Source of the DNA: Frankiales bacterium
GTDB lineage: Bacteria; Actinomycetota; Actinomycetes; Mycobacteriales; SCTD01
Reading direction: 5' to 3'
Assembly: GCA_025464795.1 (NCBI GenBank)
Contig: JAODNB010000346.1
Span: forward strand, 1 to 5,290
DNA length: 5,290 nt
Part shown: piece by piece, positions 1 through 4,548 of the stretch
How the letters are laid out: each line of letters starts with the position of its first letter
Numbering within the stretch: position 1 is the stretch's first letter
Notes under the pieces: generated by a model
Seen by the model: only the letters and a program-made list of their open reading frames with translations
What the model was told of the DNA's origin: nothing
The model's database searches: none
Program-made: the position numbers and the translations under genes

Positions 1-60
1 CTGCACCTCGTTGGAGCCGCCTCCGAACGTGCGGACAGGGGCGCTGCGGTAGGCGTGCTA
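1..60 (-). pseudogene. Detached 3' part of the acyl-CoA dehydrogenase beyond the in-frame TAG
   Basis: Reading leftward in the same frame as the dehydrogenase, 58-60 is TAG and the next 19 codons (57-1) stay open to the window edge. They encode HAYRSAPVRT followed by FGGGSNEVQ. The FGGG[ST]NEVQ motif is the conserved C-terminal signature of FadE26/FadE29-type dehydrogenases, where it helps form the FAD and substrate pocket. The gene body therefore continues past the stop with no frameshift. Related proteins have a Glu (as in GRVER) at the stop position, so one GAG-to-TAG transversion (C to A on the plus strand at 60) explains it. Whether the natural gene end lies just beyond the window cannot be seen. 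Confidence 0.88.
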
Positions 61-1140
61 GAGGACACCGGCGAGCTCTGAACCCGCGGATCCCTTCTTG
101 ACCATGCCGGCGCGACCGACGACCTCGAGCAGCAGCCGGTAGCACTCGATGTCCGCCTCGGACCCGAACACCTTGCCGGCACTCGCGTCGGCGGGGGTCA
201 GGGCGCCCTGCTCGGTCTTCCACGCCATCCGCCAGTTCAGGAGCTTCCCGGCCTCGAGCTTCGCGTAGACGCGGGCGAGGGCCTGGCGGACCCAGGGGAC
301 GTCGATGAGGCGGGTGCCGTCCGGTGCCTTCTCGTCTGCTGCCCAGGTGCGCACCCGCTCGAAGATCTCGAGAGTGCGACCACCCATGGCAGCCAGGGCG
401 ACGCGCTCGTGGTTCAGCTGCGAGGTGATCAGCTGCCAGCCCGCGTCGATCTCGCCGACGACCATGGAGACCGGGACGTGCAGGTCCTCGTAGTAGGTCG
501 CGCTGGTGACCTCGCCGCCGACCGTGGTGATCGGGGTGGCCGTGTAGCCGGGGGCCTTGGTGTCCACGAGCAGGATCGTGATGCCCTTGTGCTTGGCGAC
601 GTCGGGGTTGGTGCGGCAGGCCAGCCAGACGTAGTCGGCCGTCAACCCACCCGTCGTGTAGACCTTGTTGCCGTTGACGACGAACTCGTCACCGACCCGC
701 TCGGCCTTGCACCGCAAGGAGGCCAGGTCGGTCCCCGAGCCCGGTTCGGTGTAGCCGATCGCGACGTCCAGGGTGCCGGCGAGGATGCGCGGGAGGAAGA
801 AGTCCTTCTGCTCCTGGGAGCCGTGCCGCATGAGGGTGGGGCCGACCGTGTTGAGAGCGATCATGGGTACGGGTGCGTTCGCACGGGTCGCCTCGTCGAA
901 GAACACGAACTGCTCGAGGACCGACCGGCCCTGCCCGCCGTACTCCTTCGGCCAGCCGACGCCGAGCCAGCCGTCCGCACCCATCTGCTTTCGCATGGTG
1001 AGCGACGTCGGGCCGTTGTGCCCCTCCGCGAGCATCGCGTCCTTCACGGCTGGGGTGAGCAGCTCGGCGAAGTAGGCGCGCAGCTGATCGCGCAGCTCGT
1101 GCTGGGACGGGGTGTAGTCGAGGTGCACGCGAGGCTCCAT
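58..1140 (-). CDS. Acyl-CoA dehydrogenase, FadE26-like, interrupted by a premature in-frame stop
   Basis: Flavoprotein of the acyl-CoA dehydrogenase family, expected to introduce an alpha,beta double bond into an acyl-CoA using FAD. The 360-residue product has the N-terminal helical domain (about 8-120), the FAD-contacting motif IGYTEPGSGTDLASL (128-142), the beta domain (about 143-235) and a C-terminal helical domain beginning near LNHERV (242-247). E245 aligns with the catalytic base position of isovaleryl-CoA dehydrogenase-type enzymes. From memory the sequence most resembles mycobacterial FadE26, which with FadE27 forms an alpha2beta2 dehydrogenase acting on the cholesterol side chain; a FadE29-like role is also possible. 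It ends at a TAG (58-60) that cuts off the usual last 35 or so residues, so it may be non-functional. The ATG lies 4 bp from an operator; a GTG four codons later (1126-1128) has GGAG six bases upstream and may be the true start. A partner subunit could lie left of the window. Confidence 0.88.
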   Translation of the reverse strand: MEPRVHLDYTPSQHELRDQLRAYFAELLTPAVKDAMLAEGHNGPTSLTMRKQMGADGWLGVGWPKEYGGQGRSVLEQFVFFDEATRANAPVPMIALNTVGPTLMRHGSQEQKDFFLPRILAGTLDVAIGYTEPGSGTDLASLRCKAERVGDEFVVNGNKVYTTGGLTADYVWLACRTNPDVAKHKGITILLVDTKAPGYTATPITTVGGEVTSATYYEDLHVPVSMVVGEIDAGWQLITSQLNHERVALAAMGGRTLEIFERVRTWAADEKAPDGTRLIDVPWVRQALARVYAKLEAGKLLNWRMAWKTEQGALTPADASAGKVFGSEADIECYRLLLEVVGRAGMVKKGSAGSELAGVL

Positions 1141-1144
1141 CAGG

Positions 1145-1158
1145 TAGAACGTGTTCTA
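1145..1158 (-). promoter_or_regulatory. KstR-type operator upstream of the acyl-CoA dehydrogenase
   Basis: A perfect 6-2-6 palindrome, TAGAAC-GT-GTTCTA. It matches TnnAACnnGTTnnA at every fixed position and is the cleanest of the three copies in the window. It lies 4 bp before the dehydrogenase ATG and 17 bp before the alternative GTG. If the -35/-10 pair at 1166-1195 is right, transcription starts near 1159 and the operator covers the first transcribed bases, so a bound TetR-family repressor would block initiation or escape. Assignment to KstR is by motif only; the repressor gene is not in the window. Confidence 0.82.
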
Positions 1159-1165
1159 GGCAAGC

Positions 1166-1195
1166 AGTAGACCAGCGCGCTGCGCCTGTCGTCAA
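1166..1195 (-). promoter_or_regulatory. Candidate promoter for the acyl-CoA dehydrogenase
   Basis: On the minus strand, TTGACG (1195-1190) is followed after an 18-bp spacer by TCTACT (1171-1166), a plausible sigma-70/SigA pair (5/6 and 4/6 to consensus). The -35 overlaps the stop codon of the upstream MFS gene (1192-1194). The predicted start near 1159 falls at the edge of the operator at 1145-1158. This suggests the dehydrogenase can be transcribed on its own rather than only by read-through from the ferredoxin-hydratase-transporter unit. No hairpin terminator is evident between the two genes. Confidence 0.45.
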
Positions 1196-2469
1196 TCGGA
1201 AGCGGCGAGCGCCTTGGCGATGTCGGCGTCGAGATGGCGTCGCCCGTACAGCAGGAACAGCGAGCCGATGAGGATCGTGGGCGTCACGATCCGGAAGGCC
1301 AGGCCGAGGTCTCCCTTGACCGCGCCGGTGTGGATCCGAACCCGGTGCGTGTCGGCGATGGCCCCGATGAGAGGCGGCGCGACGGCCGCGAGCACGTTCG
1401 CGAACAGCTTCACGAGACCGAAGCTGGTGCCGCGGAGCGCGGGTGGCACCACCTCGGCGGTGATGACGGTGATCGGAGGCAGGCAGGCGACGATGAGCGC
1501 CACGCCGAGCATCTGCAGCGGGAGCCGGACGGCGTAGACCGGGATCCCGTCGAGGAAGCTCACGAACAGCACGATCGCTCCGAGGCCGGTGACCACCCCC
1601 GCGAGCAGCATGGGCGCGCCCTTGACCGTGCCGCGGATCCGATCGGTGGCGAGACCGCCCACGATCCCGCCGGCGACGGCTCCGAGCAGGATCACACCGC
1701 CGGCCAACGCGGGCGCGGACTCCTCGGAAAGCCCGGAAGCCCTGACGTGGTAGGCGATCCCCCAGAACCCGAGTGCGGTGAGGATGCCGTTCAGGAACGC
1801 GGTGGCAAGAAGCAGGATGCGCAGGGACGGGACGCTGAGCGTGGCCTTGACGCTGGACCACGTACCGAGCCGTACGGCGTCCGCGGCACCGTCCGACTGG
1901 CCGCGCGTGGGCAGGGGCAGCCTGCGCACGAGCAAGGCCACGAGGATCCCAGGGACACCGATCGAGATGACGGCCACCCGCCAGCCGGCGAGGGCGTAGA
2001 TGCCGCCCCCCAGGGCGGTCCCGACGCCGATGCCGACGGTGGGTACCACGCGCTGCCAGCCGTAGGCGCGACCGCGGACCTCAACCGGGTAGTAGTCGGC
2101 GACCAGCGACTGGGCAGCCGGGTCGTTGATCGCGTCCCCGGCTCCGAGAGCGGCTCGCACGGCGAACAGCTGCCAGAAGCTCTGGGCGGCACCTGCCAGG
2201 CCGGTGGCCAGGGACCAGACGAGCAGCACCCCGCCCATCAGGTAACGGCGATCGGTGCGGTCGGCGATCAGGCCGCCAGGAACGGCGAGGACCAGCGCCG
2301 CGACGATCAGTGCGGTGTTGAGCAGGCCGCCCTCGAAGTCGCTGAAGCCGAGGTCGCGCTGGATCGCCTCGATGACCGCCGGCACGACGCCGCGGTCGAA
2401 CGCGTCGACGAGGCCGACCAGGCACAGCACGATCAGGGGCCGCGTGCCGTACGGCCCCCAGCGGCTCAC
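1192..2469 (-). CDS. MFS transporter, 12-helix, substrate unknown
   Basis: A 425-residue inner-membrane protein of the major facilitator superfamily with about twelve hydrophobic segments split by a central polar loop (about 183-212), the normal size and layout. MFS motif A is intact at 65-75 (GGLIADRTDRR, with D70 and R74/R75), and a degenerate copy in the second half (GGLATDRIRG, 271-280) reflects the internal duplication. Helix 1 carries a D-x-x-D-R cluster (D22, D25, R26), and GAGDAINDPAAQSLVADYYP (110-128) resembles the helix 4 region of Spinster-like and organic-anion MFS proteins. It starts at GTG (2467-2469), 2 bp after the hydratase stop, with no strong Shine-Dalgarno sequence, so translation is probably coupled. 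Its place in a KstR-marked sterol locus suggests uptake or export of a steroid, bile-acid-like or side-chain intermediate; that is inference only. Confidence 0.9.
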   Translation of the reverse strand: MSRWGPYGTRPLIVLCLVGLVDAFDRGVVPAVIEAIQRDLGFSDFEGGLLNTALIVAALVLAVPGGLIADRTDRRYLMGGVLLVWSLATGLAGAAQSFWQLFAVRAALGAGDAINDPAAQSLVADYYPVEVRGRAYGWQRVVPTVGIGVGTALGGGIYALAGWRVAVISIGVPGILVALLVRRLPLPTRGQSDGAADAVRLGTWSSVKATLSVPSLRILLLATAFLNGILTALGFWGIAYHVRASGLSEESAPALAGGVILLGAVAGGIVGGLATDRIRGTVKGAPMLLAGVVTGLGAIVLFVSFLDGIPVYAVRLPLQMLGVALIVACLPPITVITAEVVPPALRGTSFGLVKLFANVLAAVAPPLIGAIADTHRVRIHTGAVKGDLGLAFRIVTPTILIGSLFLLYGRRHLDADIAKALAASD

Positions 2470-2471
2470 AC

Positions 2472-3272
2472 TCAGGTGCCGGTGAAGCTGGGCTTGCGCT
2501 TCTCGGCGAAGGCGCGCGGCCCCTCCTTCGCGTCGTTCGTGGCGAAGACGTGCATGCCGATCTGAAGCTCGATCTTCAGCGCCTCCTCCTCCGGCAGGCC
2601 CTCGGTCTCCTTCAGGGAGCGCAGCACCGCCTTCACGGCGAGCGGGCCGTTCTCGGCGATGGCGTCGGCGATCTCGTGCGCCTTCTTCAGCGCCTCACCC
2701 GCGGGGACGACGTGACCGATGAGGCCGTAGTCGAGGGCCTCCTGGGCCGTGATGGTCTTCCCGGTGAGCAGCATCTCCGCCGCGATCGTGTACGGGATCT
2801 GGCGGCGCAGGCGGACCGTCGAGCCGCCGAGCGGGAACAGGCCGCGGCGGACCTCGGCGACGCCGAACGTGGCCGTGTCGCCCGCCACGCGGATGTCCGT
2901 CGCCTGCAGGATCTCGGTCCCGCCGGCAATGGCCGGCCCCTCGACGGCAGCGATGAGCGGCTTGGTCAGTCGGTAGTGGCGCAGCAGCGCCTTCCAGGCC
3001 AGGTCGGCGTCCTCGGAGTAGCGCTTCGCGTACTCGTCGCCCGGGTCGGGCTGGCTCATCATGGCCTTCAGGTCTGCACCTGCGCAGAAGACCTCCGTCC
3101 CGCCGGTGAGGATCACCACGCGGATGTCGTCGTCGGCGTCCGCCGTCTCCCAGGCCTCGAGCATGCGGCTCAGCATGTTCGGGGTGAAGGCGTTCTTCGC
3201 CTCCGGCCGGTTGAAGGTGCAGACCAGGGTGTGCCCCACCTTCTCGGTGATCAGGTGCTGCGTCTCGGTCAC
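2472..3272 (-). CDS. echA19: Enoyl-CoA hydratase, EchA19-like (sterol side-chain beta-oxidation)
   Basis: Crotonase-fold hydratase that adds water across trans-2-enoyl-CoA. The 266-residue length is typical. The oxyanion-hole segments are CAGADLK (63-69) and AGGTE (116-120). Both catalytic glutamates of the true hydratases are present, E120 and E140 (in FGVAEVRRGLFPLGG), so hydration rather than another crotonase reaction is expected. The stretches TKPLIAAVEGPAIAGGTEIL (103-122) and EGPRAFAEKR (250-259) recall mycobacterial EchA19, which acts in cholesterol side-chain degradation. The chosen start is GTG at 3270-3272, overlapping the ferredoxin stop as GTGA, with GAGG (3280-3283) seven bases upstream. 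The open frame extends further upstream to 3455, but that part only shadows the ferredoxin gene. The double bond made by a dehydrogenase such as the neighbouring one would be its substrate. The EchA19 assignment is by recalled similarity. Confidence 0.92.
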   Translation of the reverse strand: MTETQHLITEKVGHTLVCTFNRPEAKNAFTPNMLSRMLEAWETADADDDIRVVILTGGTEVFCAGADLKAMMSQPDPGDEYAKRYSEDADLAWKALLRHYRLTKPLIAAVEGPAIAGGTEILQATDIRVAGDTATFGVAEVRRGLFPLGGSTVRLRRQIPYTIAAEMLLTGKTITAQEALDYGLIGHVVPAGEALKKAHEIADAIAENGPLAVKAVLRSLKETEGLPEEEALKIELQIGMHVFATNDAKEGPRAFAEKRKPSFTGT

Positions 3273-3490
3273 GGGAACACCTCTTCCTTCGTCTCGGCGT
3301 CGACAGCGCTGATGGCCTCGACGGGGCAGCTCTCGAAGGCCTCGATGAGCGCGGGCGTCTCGGTCACCGGGTTGCTCTTCACGAACGACTTGCGCTCGGG
3401 TCCGTTGCCGAACACCTCGGGCGCGAAGTTGCGGCAGTAGCCACTGCTGATGCACGTCGGGCCGACCTCGACCTCTAGCTGTCTCGACAT
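3269..3490 (-). CDS. Small [3Fe-4S]-type ferredoxin
   Basis: A 73-residue acidic ferredoxin, the usual size for the single-cluster ferredoxins of actinobacteria. Cluster ligands visible are C13 and C19 (in CISSGYC) and C55 (in SCPVEAI). The position where [4Fe-4S] ferredoxins have their second Cys is S16, giving the C-x2-S-x2-C-xn-C-P pattern expected to hold a [3Fe-4S] cluster. Such proteins commonly feed electrons to cytochromes P450 and other oxygenases; sterol loci contain CYP125/CYP142-type partners, but none is in this window. It is the first gene of the leftward unit. The ATG at 3488-3490 has no Shine-Dalgarno sequence but sits six bases after a TAnnnT hexamer, suggesting a leaderless mRNA. 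Its TGA overlaps the hydratase GTG by 4 bp, so the two are probably co-translated. Confidence 0.9.
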   Translation of the reverse strand: MSRQLEVEVGPTCISSGYCRNFAPEVFGNGPERKSFVKSNPVTETPALIEAFESCPVEAISAVDAETKEEVFP

Positions 3491-3496
3491 GGTGGG

Positions 3497-3502
3497 AACG
3501 TA
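3497..3502 (-). promoter_or_regulatory. Candidate -10 of a leaderless promoter for the ferredoxin unit
   Basis: On the minus strand the hexamer TACGTT (TAnnnT) ends exactly six bases before the ferredoxin ATG, occupying -12 to -7 if transcription starts at the A of ATG. No Shine-Dalgarno sequence precedes the ATG, in keeping with leaderless translation, which is common in actinobacteria. There is no convincing -35. The operator at 3524-3537 would lie at about -34 to -47, overlapping the -35 region. Confidence 0.45.
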
Positions 3503-3523
3503 ACGCACCCTCTGGCTTCGTGC

Positions 3524-3537
3524 TAGAACCTGTTCCT
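3524..3537. promoter_or_regulatory. KstR-type operator in the divergent intergenic region
   Basis: TAGAAC-CT-GTTCCT. It fits TnnAACnnGTTnnA except for the last base (T instead of A); the AAC/GTT core is intact. It lies in the only gap (3491-3556) between the divergent ferredoxin and LLM oxidoreductase genes, 33 bp from the ferredoxin ATG and 19 bp from the oxidoreductase GTG, so one site could control both directions. The 14 bases CTAGAACCTGTTCC (3523-3536) recur exactly, in inverted orientation, at 4525-4538. Rightward, TGCTAGAAC (3521-3529) could double as an extended -10, but that is weak. Confidence 0.72.
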
Positions 3538-3545
3538 GTTTTACG

Positions 3546-3551
3546 AGGAGG
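3546..3551 (+). promoter_or_regulatory. Strong Shine-Dalgarno for the LLM oxidoreductase
   Basis: A full AGGAGG five bases before the GTG at 3557-3559. It fixes that GTG as the start. It contrasts with the ferredoxin and phosphotransferase starts, which lack a Shine-Dalgarno sequence and look leaderless. Confidence 0.85.
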
Positions 3552-3556
3552 CCAGC

Positions 3557-4522
3557 GTGCTGCTCGACGTCCGGCTCGATGCCGACCTGACGGCTGTCCC
3601 CTCGGTCGTGAGGGAGCTCGAGGACGCCGGTCTCAGTGGGGTCTTCACGTACGAGGGCCCGTCGGACCCCTTCCTGCCGCTGGGCGCTGCAGCTCTGGCC
3701 TCGACGTCGTTGGCGCTCTACACGAACCTCGCCATCGCGCTGCCCCGCTCCCCGATGCACCTGGCCTACCTCGCGCAGGACCTGCAGCGCGCTTCCGGGG
3801 GGCGTTTCTCGTTGGGTCTCGGCAGCCAGATCCGCAAGCACGTCGTCCAGCGGTTCGGCGCCACCTGGGAGTCCCCGGTGGCGCAGATGCGCGAGTGGGT
3901 GCTCGCCGTCCGCGCGATCCAGGCCTCCTGGGTCACAGGGGAGAAGCTGGACTTCGAGGGGCGGTGGACGCAGCACACCTACTGCCCGCCGCTGTTCGTC
4001 CCCCCACCCGGCCCGCCGGCGCCGATCCTGCTGGGAGCGCTGGGACCGCGGATGACCGCGATGGCCGTCGAGGTGGCCGACGGCATCCTGCTCCACCCGT
4101 TCTGCTCGGAGCAGTCGCTGCTGCAGGGCACCTGGCCGCTGATCCCTGCCGACTTCCCCGTGATCGGCCAGTCGATCGTCGGCGTCGCTCGCGACGAGCA
4201 GGAGCTGGCGACGGCTCGGGACGGGATCCGGATGCTTCTCGCGTTCTACGGCTCGACCCCGGCGTACAAGCCGGTGCTCGACGCGCACGGGTGGGGCCAC
4301 CTGCAGCAGGTGCTGCGGGACCTCACCCGCGAGGGCCGTTGGGACGAGCTCCCCGCCGCTGTCCCGGACGAGGTGCTCGAGACCATCGCGATCATCGGCA
4401 CGCCGGCTGAGGTCGCAGCGGGCCTGCGTCGGCGCTTCGCGCGGTGCACCAGAGTGGCCCTGTCTGTGCCCTATGCGATCTCGGTCGAGGCGCTTGCCGA
4501 GCTGGCGACCCTTGCCCGCTGA
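3557..4522 (+). CDS. LLM-class F420-dependent oxidoreductase (MSMEG_2256-like family)
   Basis: A 321-residue member of the luciferase-like monooxygenase superfamily with a TIM-barrel fold, most of which in actinobacteria use reduced deazaflavin F420 rather than FMN. Family marks are DPFLPLGAAALAST (37-50), the segment LQRASGGRFSLGLGSQIRKH (76-95) corresponding to the cofactor phosphate-binding region, RFGATWESPVAQMREWVLAVRAI (99-121) and VADGILLHPF (173-182). The GLGSQIRKHVVQRF block is characteristic of the MSMEG_2256-like subgroup (TIGR03617), whose substrate I do not know. The KstR regulon of M. tuberculosis also holds an F420-type LLM gene, Rv3520c, near echA19, so pairing with the hydratase-like gene here fits a sterol role such as reduction or oxidation of a ring or side-chain group. 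The start is GTG with an AGGAGG five bases upstream. It is divergent from the ferredoxin gene and followed after 26 bp by the phosphotransferase. Confidence 0.9.
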   Translation: MLLDVRLDADLTAVPSVVRELEDAGLSGVFTYEGPSDPFLPLGAAALASTSLALYTNLAIALPRSPMHLAYLAQDLQRASGGRFSLGLGSQIRKHVVQRFGATWESPVAQMREWVLAVRAIQASWVTGEKLDFEGRWTQHTYCPPLFVPPPGPPAPILLGALGPRMTAMAVEVADGILLHPFCSEQSLLQGTWPLIPADFPVIGQSIVGVARDEQELATARDGIRMLLAFYGSTPAYKPVLDAHGWGHLQQVLRDLTREGRWDELPAAVPDEVLETIAIIGTPAEVAAGLRRRFARCTRVALSVPYAISVEALAELATLAR

Positions 4523-4523
4523 C

Positions 4524-4537
4524 TGGAACAGGTTCTA
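4524..4537. promoter_or_regulatory. KstR-type operator upstream of the phosphotransferase
   Basis: TGGAAC-AG-GTTCTA matches TnnAACnnGTTnnA at all fixed positions. It begins 1 bp after the LLM oxidoreductase stop and ends 11 bp before the phosphotransferase ATG, filling most of the 26-bp gap. Its position implies a separate regulated promoter for the phosphotransferase within what otherwise looks like a two-gene operon. Confidence 0.78.
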
Positions 4538-4541
4538 GGTT
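4536..4541 (+). promoter_or_regulatory. Candidate -10 of a leaderless promoter for the phosphotransferase
   Basis: TAGGTT (TAnnnT) ends seven bases before the ATG at 4549-4551, and no Shine-Dalgarno sequence is present in the 11 bases between operator and ATG. This is the same arrangement as at the ferredoxin start. The hexamer overlaps the last two bases of the operator, so repressor binding would directly occlude it. No clear -35 is seen; that region would fall in the 3' end of the oxidoreductase gene. Confidence 0.42.
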
Positions 4542-4548
4542 CCGACAC

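Noticed and set aside
58..60. Programmed read-through or pyrrolysine at the TAG
   Set aside because: Nothing seen supports recoding, pyrrolysine is not typical of actinobacteria, and a single base change from Glu is simpler.
409..1170. Plus-strand open frame opposite the dehydrogenase
   Set aside because: Low-complexity Gly/Asp/Val/Arg composition and full overlap with a clear acyl-CoA dehydrogenase; an antisense shadow.
1141..1191. Rho-independent terminator after the MFS gene
   Set aside because: The only clear palindrome is the 14-bp operator; it has no GC-rich stem or T-tract.
689..1861. Minus-strand 390-codon open frame spanning the MFS/dehydrogenase junction
   Set aside because: Arg/Pro/His-rich out-of-frame reading of two recognisable genes, crossing their boundary and the promoter/operator region.
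1234..2565. Long plus-strand open frame (443 codons) opposite the MFS gene
   Set aside because: Rich in Asp, Gly, Arg and His with no domain pattern, as expected for the antisense of a high-GC gene; the minus strand encodes a well-formed transporter with motif A.
3273..3455. N-terminal extension of the enoyl-CoA hydratase
   Set aside because: The extra 61 codons only shadow the ferredoxin gene; the GTG at 3270-3272 has a Shine-Dalgarno sequence and gives the family's normal length.
3269..4300. Long minus-strand open frame ending in the ferredoxin
   Set aside because: Only the last 73 residues are ferredoxin; the rest is antisense to the LLM oxidoreductase and crosses the intergenic operator.
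3523..4538. Inverted 14-bp repeats as ends of a mobile element around the oxidoreductase gene
   Set aside because: Each copy is itself a palindromic operator at a promoter, a third copy lies elsewhere, and there is no transposase or target duplication.
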